A stretch of 48,261 nt of DNA from the NCBI GenBank assembly GCA_900759325.1, contig CAAEUW010000061.1:1-48261 (forward strand). Reading direction: 5' to 3'. This document shows, one piece after another, positions 25,377 through 33,659 of this stretch. The notes beneath the pieces were generated by a model. That model saw only the letters and a program-made list of their open reading frames with translations, was not told where the DNA came from and ran no database searches. The first letter of the stretch is position 1. Every line of letters starts with the position of its first letter. The stretch comes from an uncultured Peptostreptococcus sp. Lineage in GTDB: Bacteria > Bacillota > Clostridia > Peptostreptococcales > Peptostreptococcaceae. Made by a program: the position numbers and the translations under genes.

Positions 25377-26732
25377 ATGTGCGTTATAAAAGGTTTAGAT
25401 AATTATGTTGAGAATAAGAAAGAATTATGTGAAATAAATGATAGTATAGACAGGAGTCTGTTTGGTAAGTATGGTGTAAAAAGGGGACTTAGAGATGAAA
25501 AAGGTCAGGGAGTATTAACGGGCCTTACAAATATATCTCATCTTGGTGGTACAAGGCTTGTAGATGGTGTAAAGGTTCCTACAGATGGCTTTCTATTGTA
25601 TAGGGGCTATGACATTGTTGACCTTGTTCAAGGGGCTATGGGAAAGAGATTTATTTTTGAAGAAGCTACCTACCTATTGTTATTCGGCCAGTTACCTAAT
25701 AGTCAAGAATTGGATGAATTTAAGTCAATAATTGCTAATGCCATGTCTTTTCCACCTACCTTTACAAGGGATGTAATAATGAAGGCCGCTACACCAGATA
25801 TTATGAACAATATGACTAGAAGCATATTAACCCTTTCATCTTATGATGATGAGCTTAATAATCTTAGTCTAGAAAACGTTTTAAGACAGTGCATCATGCT
25901 TATTGCAACCTTTCCTATGATGGCTGCATACGGCTACCATGCCTATAACCACTATGAAAATGACAATTCTATGTATATACACAGGCCTGATAAGAACCTA
26001 TCCCTAGCTGAAAACTTATTGAGGATGCTAAGGCCAAACGGAGAATATTCAAAGCTAGAAGCAAGGGCCTTGGATATAGCTCTAATGTTGCATATGGAGC
26101 ATGGTGGTGGTAATAACTCTACATTTACTACAAGGGTTGTAACATCAAGTGGTTCTGATACATATTCAGCTATTGCAGCAGCAATGTCTTCCTTAAAGGG
26201 AAAGAAGCATGGTGGGGCCAACCTGATGGTTATCAATATGATGGATGATATAAAAGAACATGTATCTGATTATGACAATGAGGCGGAAATAGAGGCTTAT
26301 CTAAGAAGAATTCTAGAGAAGAAGGCCTTTGATAAGAAGGGCTTAATATATGGTATGGGTCATGCAGTGTACACAATATCTGACCCAAGAGAAGTAGAAT
26401 TTAAGAGGTTTGTCGAAATGTTAGCCAAGGAGACTAAGCACTGTAATGACCTTAAGTTATATAATAATATAGAGAAGATAGCACCGGGCTTGATACAGGA
26501 GTACAGGAACACCCTAAAACCTGTCAGTCCTAACGTGGACTTTTACAGTGGATTTGTATATGATATGCTTGGTATTCCAAGAGAGCTGTTCACACCTTTA
26601 TTCGCAATTGCCAGGATAGTTGGGTGGTCTGCCCATAGAATTGAGGAATTGATATCTGCAGACAAGATAATTAGACCTGCCTATAAGAGTCTCGTAGTTG
26701 CGAAAGAATATAAGCCAAGGGAAGAGAGGTAA
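25377..26732 (+). CDS. Citrate synthase
   Basis: Condenses oxaloacetate and acetyl-CoA to citrate, in such anaerobes mainly toward 2-oxoglutarate and glutamate. In the 451-residue protein the catalytic His residues are in MEHGGGNNSTFT and YGMGHAVYTISDPR, and the Asp is in NVDFYSGFVYDMLGI. The N-terminal 50 residues are a longer leader segment typical of the clostridial form. ATG 25377 is used because AGAGGTG ends 6 bases before it; the GTG inside that site is in frame but unlikely. No aconitase or isocitrate dehydrogenase genes adjoin. A 2-methylcitrate synthase activity cannot be excluded from sequence alone. Confidence 0.9.
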   Translation: MCVIKGLDNYVENKKELCEINDSIDRSLFGKYGVKRGLRDEKGQGVLTGLTNISHLGGTRLVDGVKVPTDGFLLYRGYDIVDLVQGAMGKRFIFEEATYLLLFGQLPNSQELDEFKSIIANAMSFPPTFTRDVIMKAATPDIMNNMTRSILTLSSYDDELNNLSLENVLRQCIMLIATFPMMAAYGYHAYNHYENDNSMYIHRPDKNLSLAENLLRMLRPNGEYSKLEARALDIALMLHMEHGGGNNSTFTTRVVTSSGSDTYSAIAAAMSSLKGKKHGGANLMVINMMDDIKEHVSDYDNEAEIEAYLRRILEKKAFDKKGLIYGMGHAVYTISDPREVEFKRFVEMLAKETKHCNDLKLYNNIEKIAPGLIQEYRNTLKPVSPNVDFYSGFVYDMLGIPRELFTPLFAIARIVGWSAHRIEELISADKIIRPAYKSLVVAKEYKPREER

Positions 26733-26848
26733 AATTATAAAATACCCACTATAGACCCTATATAGGATTAATATAGAAAATATAGGTGGCTATATAATAC
26801 CTTTTGTATATGGATTATTAATAAGAATAAAATATATGGAAAATAAAA

Positions 26849-26895
26849 AGGTAGGCGAGCATTTTTATCTAAAAAGATCAAAGGCTTGCCTACCT
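26849..26895. terminator. Bidirectional terminator between citrate synthase and DegV genes
   Basis: AGGTAGGCGAGC (26849-26860) pairs with GCTTGCCTACCT (26884-26895; one G-U). On the minus strand it is followed by TTTTTATTTT, making a good degV terminator; on the plus strand the tail is TATATTTATT. Confidence 0.85.
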
Positions 26896-26929
26896 ATATT
26901 TATTATATCTAAAAAACTATTGCCAATTA

Positions 26930-27778
26930 CTATTTCTTGAAGAATGCAAGTCCAATGGTTCCAGGTCCTACATGGGTACCTATTGTTGATCCCATAACAG
27001 CTACAGGTATACTGTCTATATCCTTACCAAATATATCAGGATACAATTCCTTAAACTTATTCAAGCCTTTTGGATCATTACCTGAATAAAGTAGCATAGC
27101 CGGCATATCAGGATCGTAGTCATCAGCTGTCTTGATTACTTCAGCCAACTTTTCCATACCTTTTTTTGCACCCCTAGCTTTGGCTATGACCTCAACCTCA
27201 CCATTGGTCAATGTACATAGGGGCTTAAGAGACAGGATGGATCCTGCAAGTGCCTGGGCTGCAGAAAGTCTACCTCCCTTGTGTAGGTATTCAAGTGTAT
27301 CTAATAGGTAGCATATACCTATTTTTTCACGCTTTTCTTCTAATATCTTTACAATTTCCTCTGGGTCATCTATAGTTTTTGTAAGCTCAAGGGCATATAG
27401 AATTAGGATTTTCTCGCCTATAGTTGCACTTAAACTATCAACGAGAAATACCTTGCCTGGGAATGACTGGGCAGCAAGTCTTGCACTAGAATAGGTACCA
27501 GATAGCTTAGAAGACAATGTGATTGCAAGGGCTGTGTGACCATTTTCAACAATTTCTTCAAAGGCTTCCTGGAAGGCAAAAGGTCCAACCTGGCTAGTCT
27601 TAGGAAGGTCTTTTGATGCCTCTAACATTTCATAGAATGTTTTATTATCTATATCTATACTATCCCTATATTCTGTATCTCCAAAGCTAACGCTAAGAGG
27701 GCAGAAATAAAGGCCCAACGCTTTTGCTTCTTCATAAGAGAATTCTGAAGCAGAATCCACGACTATTTTTACACTCAT
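26930..27778 (-). CDS. DegV family fatty-acid-binding protein
   Basis: Binds a fatty acid; family members (FakB) present it to the kinase FakA for entry into phospholipids. The 282-residue protein has the N-terminal signature VKIVVDSASEFS, the lipid-head site around KTSQVGPFAFQEAFE and LSSKLSGTYSSARLA, and the C-terminal VAVMGSTIGTHVGPGTIGLAF. AGGAGG lies upstream. No fakA lies nearby. A dyad TTGCCC/GGGCAA at 27804-27825 lies between the promoter and the start. It is a single-gene unit with the terminator at 26849. Confidence 0.92.
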   Translation of the reverse strand: MSVKIVVDSASEFSYEEAKALGLYFCPLSVSFGDTEYRDSIDIDNKTFYEMLEASKDLPKTSQVGPFAFQEAFEEIVENGHTALAITLSSKLSGTYSSARLAAQSFPGKVFLVDSLSATIGEKILILYALELTKTIDDPEEIVKILEEKREKIGICYLLDTLEYLHKGGRLSAAQALAGSILSLKPLCTLTNGEVEVIAKARGAKKGMEKLAEVIKTADDYDPDMPAMLLYSGNDPKGLNKFKELYPDIFGKDIDSIPVAVMGSTIGTHVGPGTIGLAFFKK

Positions 27779-27862
27779 TAAAAATCCTCCTAATTATTTT
27801 TATTTGCCCAAAAAATTTAGGGCAATAAACTTATTGATCACGTTTATTTAAGACTAGCTTAT

Positions 27863-27873
27863 ATTATATCATA
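27863..27873 (-). promoter_or_regulatory. degV promoter, extended -10
   Basis: Minus-strand TATGATATAAT with TATAAT at 27868-27863. Sixteen bases, ATTATATCATAAAAAT on the plus strand, are identical to those before the HesB-like gene (30403-30418). No clear -35. Confidence 0.55.
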
Positions 27874-27968
27874 AAAATATATCGAAGTGGCGGTATTATA
27901 AGCTAATAAATCATATAAGTGGCAAATTGGCCAATTTAAGCAAAATACCACTATTCGTATTTAAAGAC

Positions 27969-28010
27969 ATATAACTATTCCCTAAATATACATTTAAGGA
28001 ATAGTTATAT
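27969..28010. repeat. Perfect 13-bp inverted repeat
   Basis: ATATAACTATTCC (27969-27981) and GGAATAGTTATAT (27998-28010), 16-nt loop. It lies about 150 bases past the stop of the HExxH membrane protein gene. There is no T run, so it is either a weak terminator, an RNA-stabilising hairpin or a binding site. Confidence 0.7.
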
Positions 28011-28160
28011 ATACTTACCTAACCCCTTTGACTTATATTTTTATTACTAGATTGAATTCTATAGAAACTTTCTTATAGAAAGGCTCTGTAGGCCATTCTG
28101 AGGCCTTTCAACATAGATTATGGTATCAAAGGTTAAGTCAAATCCTATATGGGCTGCGAC

Positions 28161-28979
28161 TTAACCTATAAACACATCAAGTATCTTAGAAATTATCATA
28201 GTTGTAAATGCAAAAAATAATCCTACTGTCAAAAATGAAAATACACTTATCAAGATCTTAAGTAATATAATTTGATACCTTATACCTAATACTATAAAAA
28301 TTAGGTTTATTATATAGGTCATGATCACAAATACAAATAGTCCTGACCTACTATTGATTATATCCTCCTTGCTAAGGTCCATATGGCTAGTTATAGAATA
28401 CATTATGTATATGAATACTATATACCTAGGCCAATTATGCCCTATAAGAGGGTTTAAATTATGGATTATGGCTATGACTATATTGATATAGATATTCAAA
28501 GAATCACCTATACTATTTATATTAGACATATAGACCATATTTCGGTTAAAGGTCTGGTAGCTAGCCATAAATTCATTTGGCAGTAGAATACGCATTAATA
28601 GTATCATACAGCCAGTTCCCACTATTATAGGTGCAATACCGATAAAGAAATTACCTACCATTTGGTAAGGACTAGACCTATCACACCTATGGTTGACATA
28701 GCCCATTACACCATCATACCTACTCTTATATGGCCTAAATAGGGAGAATTCAACTATTTGATGCCTAAAGATAAGACAGAATAGCATATGGCTAAACTCA
28801 TGAACAACCGTACCTATAAGACCCGTGAAAACAAGACCATTCATACCAAAGCATCTGTATATATAAGTTGTGTTTTTCTTACCTAAAAAGCTAAATATGC
28901 CGGCAAGTAGACCCAATACCAAAAGTATTTCTAGACTCAGTATTAGGGCGCTTAAAAGATAGTTACCTAGACTTTCCAT
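28161..28979 (-). CDS. HExxH membrane protein, M50-like putative metalloprotease
   Basis: A multi-span membrane protein of 272 residues with about six hydrophobic segments. HEFSH at residues 60-64, in a hydrophobic context (TGLIGTVVHEFSHMLFCLIF), resembles the zinc site of M50 site-2 proteases. The expected third ligand motif (NxxPxxxxDG) is not intact: the closest segment is HNLNPLIGHNW, with no Asp. It may be a divergent protease or a non-catalytic relative. ATG 28979 follows AGGAGG by 10 bases and lies 7 bases past the trmB stop, so the two are probably cotranscribed. I do not recognise a named family. Confidence 0.7.
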   Translation of the reverse strand: MESLGNYLLSALILSLEILLVLGLLAGIFSFLGKKNTTYIYRCFGMNGLVFTGLIGTVVHEFSHMLFCLIFRHQIVEFSLFRPYKSRYDGVMGYVNHRCDRSSPYQMVGNFFIGIAPIIVGTGCMILLMRILLPNEFMASYQTFNRNMVYMSNINSIGDSLNIYINIVIAIIHNLNPLIGHNWPRYIVFIYIMYSITSHMDLSKEDIINSRSGLFVFVIMTYIINLIFIVLGIRYQIILLKILISVFSFLTVGLFFAFTTMIISKILDVFIG

Positions 28980-28986
28980 CCTAATC

Positions 28987-29820
28987 CTACCTCCTATCAA
29001 GGGCCTCTAATCTGTATATTGGCATGCCTAAGGTCAAAAATCTCTCTTCATACTCAGTTGTAATGTTGCCCTGATAATCACTATTGGCAAGGTCAAGAGA
29101 TATGTTTTTTAGCATCCAGTCATTTGCTGAGATTTCGTTTAAGCTAAATTCAAATAGGTCCCTGTTATCTGTTTTAAAGTGAATTTGACCCTGCTTTAAC
29201 TTCTTCCTATAGAGTTCAAGGAAATTACTATGTGTAAGTCTCCTCTTTGCATACCTCTTTTTAGGCCATGGATCACAGAAATTAATATAGACCCTGTCAA
29301 GTTCTCCATCAGCGAAATATAGGTCAAATAGCTCTACACTACCCCATAAGAATACTATATTATCAAGATTTAATTTGTCGGCCTTCTCTACAGCCTTGAC
29401 CAGTACCTCTTCCTTGATCTCAATAGCAATATAATTTATATCCTTATTGGCCTGGGCCATACTAGTGATAAACTTGCCCCTTCCGGTTCCGACTTCTACA
29501 TGGATTGGCCTATCATTACCAAAAATTTCCTTCCACCTACCCCTATGCTTGTCCGCCAGGTTATTGTAGATTTGGTCCTTAATGAAGTATCTATTATCAA
29601 AGGGGTTAAGATAATCCCTAGAAAGGTCTTCCCTACCTATAGAACTAGTATCTATATTCCTTCTTAAAGAGTTAGATTTTGGTCTTTTATAAGTACCAGA
29701 TTCTGAATTAGAGGACTCTATTACATGCTTTTCTAAGACCTGGTCCACCATTCCATTTACTATATAGTCCTTATATGATAGGAGCTTCTGGTCAGCCCCC
29801 CTTACTCTACGTCTTCTCAT
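28987..29820 (-). CDS. trmB: tRNA (guanine-N7-)-methyltransferase
   Basis: Methylates G46 of tRNAs using S-adenosylmethionine. In the 277-residue protein the SAM-binding motif is IHVEVGTGRGKFI near residue 106 and the catalytic/tRNA region is NFCDPWPKKRYAKRRLTHSNFLELY. The usual length is near 215; here about 60 extra polar residues (roughly 25-85, rich in Ser, Asn and Arg) lie between the basic N-terminus MRRRRVRGAD and the GRWKEIFGN segment that normally follows it closely. Otherwise the domain looks intact. AAAGGAG gives the start. Followed by the HExxH membrane protein gene. Confidence 0.93.
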   Translation of the reverse strand: MRRRRVRGADQKLLSYKDYIVNGMVDQVLEKHVIESSNSESGTYKRPKSNSLRRNIDTSSIGREDLSRDYLNPFDNRYFIKDQIYNNLADKHRGRWKEIFGNDRPIHVEVGTGRGKFITSMAQANKDINYIAIEIKEEVLVKAVEKADKLNLDNIVFLWGSVELFDLYFADGELDRVYINFCDPWPKKRYAKRRLTHSNFLELYRKKLKQGQIHFKTDNRDLFEFSLNEISANDWMLKNISLDLANSDYQGNITTEYEERFLTLGMPIYRLEALDRR

Positions 29821-29940
29821 ACTTACTCCTTTAATATAATTAATTTGTTATGTAATAGCCCCTAGACCTAAATTAGGCCTTAGAGACAATCTATTTTTCT
29901 ATATTTTTATTATAACATGGTCATTTGCAATAGGCAAAAA

Positions 29941-29972
29941 AATACCGTAGTCCGATTACAGTCTACGGTATT
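29941..29972 (-). terminator. Terminator after HesB-like gene
   Basis: A perfect 10-bp stem, AATACCGTAG (29941-29950) with CTACGGTATT (29963-29972), followed on the minus strand by TTTTTTT. It separates this gene from trmB. Confidence 0.92.
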
Positions 29973-29986
29973 AATTAAATCAAATT

Positions 29987-30304
29987 TTAGTGACAGCCTG
30001 AGCAAGTTCCACAACCGCTCTGCATATCCTTCATCTTTTCAGGTATAACTCTAAAACCACTGTTCATATCCTGTATTACCATATCGCCAAATTCTTGGTA
30101 CTCTTGAGCATCCATGATAAATTCAATATCTTCAACTACACAAGATACGTCACTGTCCTTCTTTTCATCTAGAGCTAAACCAAATGATGGTCCAGAACAA
30201 GCTGCTCCAGCAAAATACATTCTTACTGAAGCTGGCTGGTCTGCCTGTTCAGCTATTATTTCTTTTAAAACGTTTATAGCCTGCTGTGGTGCATCTACTT
30301 TCAT
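29987..30304 (-). CDS. HesB/IscA-like iron-sulfur protein
   Basis: An A-type carrier-like protein possibly involved in Fe-S cluster handling. The 105-residue protein has C36 in the GAACSGPSFGLALDE segment that matches the first IscA cysteine. The C-terminal cysteines are C98, C101 and C104 (GCGTCSGCH), a CxxCxxC pattern in place of the IscA CGCG. It belongs to the HesB-like group often found in anaerobes, where some members are selenoproteins; no in-frame TGA is seen here. ATG 30304 is chosen for GAGGT upstream; an in-frame GTG lies within that site. No isc or suf genes adjoin. It has its own promoter and terminator. Confidence 0.82.
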   Translation of the reverse strand: MKVDAPQQAINVLKEIIAEQADQPASVRMYFAGAACSGPSFGLALDEKKDSDVSCVVEDIEFIMDAQEYQEFGDMVIQDMNSGFRVIPEKMKDMQSGCGTCSGCH

Positions 30305-30402
30305 TTCTTTATACCTCACTTTTCATTATTTTAATTACTTGTATTAATTATATATCCATATAGGTAAGTAAATAATCAATAATATATTTTAAAACTAAGC
30401 TT

Positions 30403-30413
30403 ATTATATCATA
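30403..30413 (-). promoter_or_regulatory. HesB-like gene promoter, extended -10
   Basis: Minus-strand TATGATATAAT, identical to the degV element over 16 bases. The leader to the start codon is about 90 bases. Confidence 0.5.
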
Positions 30414-30454
30414 AAAATTACTATTTTGCATTTGTTTTTATGTCTATTATAGCC

Positions 30455-30958
30455 TTATATTGGGTACTCTACTAGATAACCGCTAGCCAAGGATTCCTTT
30501 ACATCAATAACCCTCTGGTTTTTAGACCCCCTATACTTAAGCTTAATATCCCTCTTGTCTATTTCAAATCGGCCATCTATTAGGACGTCTACCTCTTTAA
30601 GAAGTGCTAATTTTTTTGGATTTTTTATTGCATCTTCAAAAATGTCCCCAGTCCATAACCATATATCCTTATTTGGATGGACCTCATTTACCCTTTTGAG
30701 TAAATCTAGTAATGAAGAGTCCATAGTTTGCTGAAGAGGCTCTCCACCAAGTATATTTAGGCCCACAACCATAGGATTAGATACAAGGTCTAGGAAGTAT
30801 TTTTCAGTTTCGTCCGTCCAGTCATCACCGTAATTAAAGTCCTGCTGGTCCTTGTTAAAACAACCCTCACAGTTGTGACTACAACCAGAAACAAAGAGAC
30901 TTACCCTGATTCCTGGACCGTTGGTTACATCTAGTTTTCTTATCTTACTGTATTTCAT
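30455..30958 (-). CDS. nrdG: Anaerobic ribonucleotide reductase activating protein
   Basis: Radical-SAM enzyme that installs the glycyl radical on NrdD. The 167-residue protein has the cluster motif CSHNCEGC with C26, C30 and C33, preceded by DVTNGPGIRVSLFVSG, the typical NrdG opening; the SAM-binding GGEPL motif is present as NILGGEPLQQ. It lies 96 bases downstream of nrdD on the same strand, the usual nrdDG order. The gap holds a 12-bp hairpin (30988-31014) that may set relative mRNA levels. Confidence 0.95.
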   Translation of the reverse strand: MKYSKIRKLDVTNGPGIRVSLFVSGCSHNCEGCFNKDQQDFNYGDDWTDETEKYFLDLVSNPMVVGLNILGGEPLQQTMDSSLLDLLKRVNEVHPNKDIWLWTGDIFEDAIKNPKKLALLKEVDVLIDGRFEIDKRDIKLKYRGSKNQRVIDVKESLASGYLVEYPI

Positions 30959-30987
30959 CTTTACTCCTTAATCATAGATACGAATAA

Positions 30988-31014
30988 GATGGCAAAAGGT
31001 AACCTCTTGCCATC
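30988..31014 (-). other. Hairpin between nrdD and nrdG
   Basis: A 12-bp stem, GATGGCAAAAGG (30988-30999) with CCTCTTGCCATC (31003-31014) on the plus strand, with a 3-nt loop. The minus-strand sequence after it is TTATTCG, not a T run, so it is more likely a partial terminator or an RNA-processing/stability element. Confidence 0.6.
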
Positions 31015-31054
31015 AAATATCATAATATATATTATATATGTTTGGTATCAAAAC

Positions 31055-33175
31055 TTATAAGTGTAAAACCCTGTCTCCAATTTCTTGAGTCCTACCTTTG
31101 TTCCAAAAATTAGTTCCAATATATCCACAAGTACGTCTCATTACCTGCATTTCGTCCCTATCCTTGTTACCACAAGAAGGGCAATACCAGTCTAGATTTT
31201 CATCTAGCTGCATTTCACCGGTATAGCCACACTCATAGCATACATCTGGCTTTGTATTAATTTCAGCATACTGAATATTGTGGTAGATAAAGTTTATTAC
31301 CTGCTCTACAGCCTCTGGATTCCTAGTCATATCTGGGACTTCTATGTATGATATACAGCCACCCGTAGAAATGCCATGGAACTGTGACTCAAACTGAAGT
31401 TTGCTGAAGGCATCTATTTCTTCAAGGACATTTACATGGTAAGAATTTGTATAGTAAAGCTTATCTGTCACGCCCTCTATCTCTCCAAACCTTGCCTTAT
31501 CTATTCTACAGAACCTGTAAACTAGAGATTCTGCTGGTGTTCCATAAAGACTGAAGCCTAGACCAGTTTCATTTCTCCATCTATCACATGCATCCTTCAT
31601 ATGTCTCATTACATCTAGGGCAAACTTTTCTCCTTCTGGTGTAGTATGGCTAACACCTAGCATAGCATAAACCATTTCGTATATACCAACATAGCCAAGA
31701 GAAAGTGTGGAATATCCATTCTTTAGCAAGGAATCAATTTTTTCGCCCTTTTCAAGCCTAGCTATCGCTCCATGCTGCCAGTGTATAGGTGATACGTCAG
31801 AAAGTGTTCCTAGTAGCATTTCATGCCTTCTAAGTAGGGCATCCTTACACAACTCTAGTCTCTGGTCTAGTATATTCCAGAACTGCCCCATTCTACCGCC
31901 TGAAATAATAGCTATCTGTGGTAGGTTTAGTGACACAACCCCCTGGTTGAATCTTCCGTACCACTTGTAATTGCCATCCTCATCCCTCCATGGAGATAGG
32001 TGGGACCTACAACCCATTGGTGGGAATGTACAACCTTCATAGTTCATTTTCATTATCTTAGCACTCTGGTAGTCTGGTACTAGTCTCTTAGCAGTACATT
32101 CAGCTGCCATCTTTGTTATATAGTCATATTTTCCACCTTCAAGGCAGTTGTTTTCATCCAATAGATAAACTAGCTTAGGGAAGGCTTCACCTACATTTTG
32201 TCCCTTGTAGTTCTTCATACCCTCTAGCCTTTGCTTAATCATCTCTTCGCATATTAGGGCCATTTCCTCTTCGTACTCATTGCCATCTTCGATTTCAAGG
32301 TAAATAGTTGCGAATGGGGCCTGTCCATTTGTCGTCATCAGGGTTGAAAGCTGGTACCTGATAGTCTGAACTCCATCCTTTAGGTCCTTTAACATCATAT
32401 CGTTAGCTAGGTCTAGGGCTAGTTCTTCGTCCTTGTACTTGTCTAGGTAGAAATTATAGAACTTGTCCTTAGTCTTTCTTAGGTACGGTGCTAGGTGCTT
32501 TATAGTTATACTCTGACCACCGTACTGGTTGCTAGCAACTTGGGCCATTATCTGTGTAGTTACTGTACAAGCAGTAGAAAATGACTTTGGACTTTCTACC
32601 ATCTTTTCGTTTATAACAGTACCATTATCTAACATATCCTCTATGTTTATTAGACAGCAATTGAATATTGGCTGTAGTGTATAGTCCATATCGTGCCAAT
32701 GGATAGCACCCTCATCATGGGCCTGAACTATATGTGGTGGTATAAGCTTTCTTCTAGCTATATCCTTTGATACTTCGCCTGCAATCAAGTCTCTCTGAGT
32801 TGAGCATATAACAGCATTCTTATTTGAGTTTTCCATCATAAGGTCTTCATTAGACTTTCTCATCAGCTTAAGTATGGAGTCGTCAGTAGTATTTACCTGT
32901 CTCTTGAACTGCTGAACGGCTCTGTAGCCTTCGTAAGCCCTTGCTGTTTCACTATGGTTATAGTGGATTAGTCGATCATATACAAAACCTTCTATCTTGT
33001 AGATTGTTGGTGTTTCATCTAACTTTAAAAAATGATTTTCGCAGTCTCTAGCTACTGCTTCAGCTATATCTGGATGGTAGAGACCACTACCATTTTTCAT
33101 TGCTTTCTCTATTGCTATTCTTATTTTCGATCGGTCAAAAGGAACAGTAGTCCCATCTCTCTTAATTGCGTACAT
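31055..33175 (-). CDS. nrdD: Anaerobic (class III) ribonucleoside-triphosphate reductase
   Basis: Makes deoxyribonucleotides from NTPs by an oxygen-sensitive glycyl radical. The 706-residue protein starts with an ATP-cone (MYAIKRDGTTVPFDRSKIR), the allosteric domain. The C-terminal zinc site has CYECG and CPSCG, and the glycyl radical loop is TCGYIGTNFW, with the radical Gly near residue 687. The ATG at 33175 is used as it fits the family start; an in-frame GTG nine bases upstream is possible. The ribosome site is weak (AAGTGAGTG). Three NrdR-like boxes at 33334-33410 point to NrdR repression. An oxygen-dependent NrdAB pair is not seen in this window. Confidence 0.95.
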   Translation of the reverse strand: MYAIKRDGTTVPFDRSKIRIAIEKAMKNGSGLYHPDIAEAVARDCENHFLKLDETPTIYKIEGFVYDRLIHYNHSETARAYEGYRAVQQFKRQVNTTDDSILKLMRKSNEDLMMENSNKNAVICSTQRDLIAGEVSKDIARRKLIPPHIVQAHDEGAIHWHDMDYTLQPIFNCCLINIEDMLDNGTVINEKMVESPKSFSTACTVTTQIMAQVASNQYGGQSITIKHLAPYLRKTKDKFYNFYLDKYKDEELALDLANDMMLKDLKDGVQTIRYQLSTLMTTNGQAPFATIYLEIEDGNEYEEEMALICEEMIKQRLEGMKNYKGQNVGEAFPKLVYLLDENNCLEGGKYDYITKMAAECTAKRLVPDYQSAKIMKMNYEGCTFPPMGCRSHLSPWRDEDGNYKWYGRFNQGVVSLNLPQIAIISGGRMGQFWNILDQRLELCKDALLRRHEMLLGTLSDVSPIHWQHGAIARLEKGEKIDSLLKNGYSTLSLGYVGIYEMVYAMLGVSHTTPEGEKFALDVMRHMKDACDRWRNETGLGFSLYGTPAESLVYRFCRIDKARFGEIEGVTDKLYYTNSYHVNVLEEIDAFSKLQFESQFHGISTGGCISYIEVPDMTRNPEAVEQVINFIYHNIQYAEINTKPDVCYECGYTGEMQLDENLDWYCPSCGNKDRDEMQVMRRTCGYIGTNFWNKGRTQEIGDRVLHL

Positions 33176-33333
33176 ATAATTCACTCACTTTCATCTTTAT
33201 ATTCGTAATTTATTTCTAACACATTATCACCGTATCCAAAAATAAAAAGTATAACCATCTGTCTTTAAAATTTCTAATAAAAAATTGCTTAAAATATGTC
33301 TTCAAACAGATATAATATACTTGAACTATTGAT

Positions 33334-33410
33334 ATACACTATATTGTGTTATTCTTTCTTTAAATACAACATATAGATTATATATTTTTCGCAGATACAA
33401 TATGTTGTGT
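33334..33410. promoter_or_regulatory. Three phased NrdR-like boxes
   Basis: ATACACTATATTGTGT (33334-33349), ATACAACATATAGATT (33364-33379) and ATACAATATGTTGTGT (33395-33410) match my recollection of the NrdR consensus acaCwAtATaTwGtgt at 14, 12 and 14 of 16 positions. Their starts are 30 and 31 bp apart, close to three helical turns, the spacing typical of NrdR box pairs. They lie 160-235 bases before the nrdD start. Confidence 0.7.
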
Positions 33411-33599
33411 CTTCGCTATATAGTATAAGACATTTTAGAAAATAAAACAAGACTATATTTTAGGTTAAAAATGATGGCAAAATAGTCAAACTTTAGATAA
33501 TAATGTTGGGTATGGTACCATAACTATCATAACATATAGCATTAAACTTTTTGCACTTTATGCTACCAAGATTAATTAATAAATTAAGGTGAAAAAACT

Positions 33600-33659
33600 G
33601 TGAAAATTTTTATTCTTTGTTTATATATAACACTATATATTGATTCCTTAACCGGGTAA
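33600..33659 (+). other. Possible 19-codon leader ORF
   Basis: GTG start with AAGGTGA (33586-33592) 7 bases upstream; it would encode MKIFILCLYITLYIDSLTG and stop inside the GC-rich dyad at 33650-33667. The placement recalls an attenuation leader but no terminator follows. Low confidence: such short frames are common by chance. Confidence 0.2.

Larger units (their letters stand above)
27779..28160. other. Intergenic region with several inverted repeats
   Basis: I see no gene. It holds the degV leader dyad (27804-27825), the degV -10 (27863-27871), a 14-bp perfect palindrome AAATTGGCCAATTT (27924-27937) nested inside AGTGG/CCACT arms, and a perfect 13-bp inverted repeat (27969-27981 with 27998-28010). 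Confidence 0.6.

Noticed and set aside
30114..30347. Plus-strand frame opposite the HesB-like gene
   Set aside because: Antisense shadow with no ribosome site; the minus-strand protein has clear family motifs.
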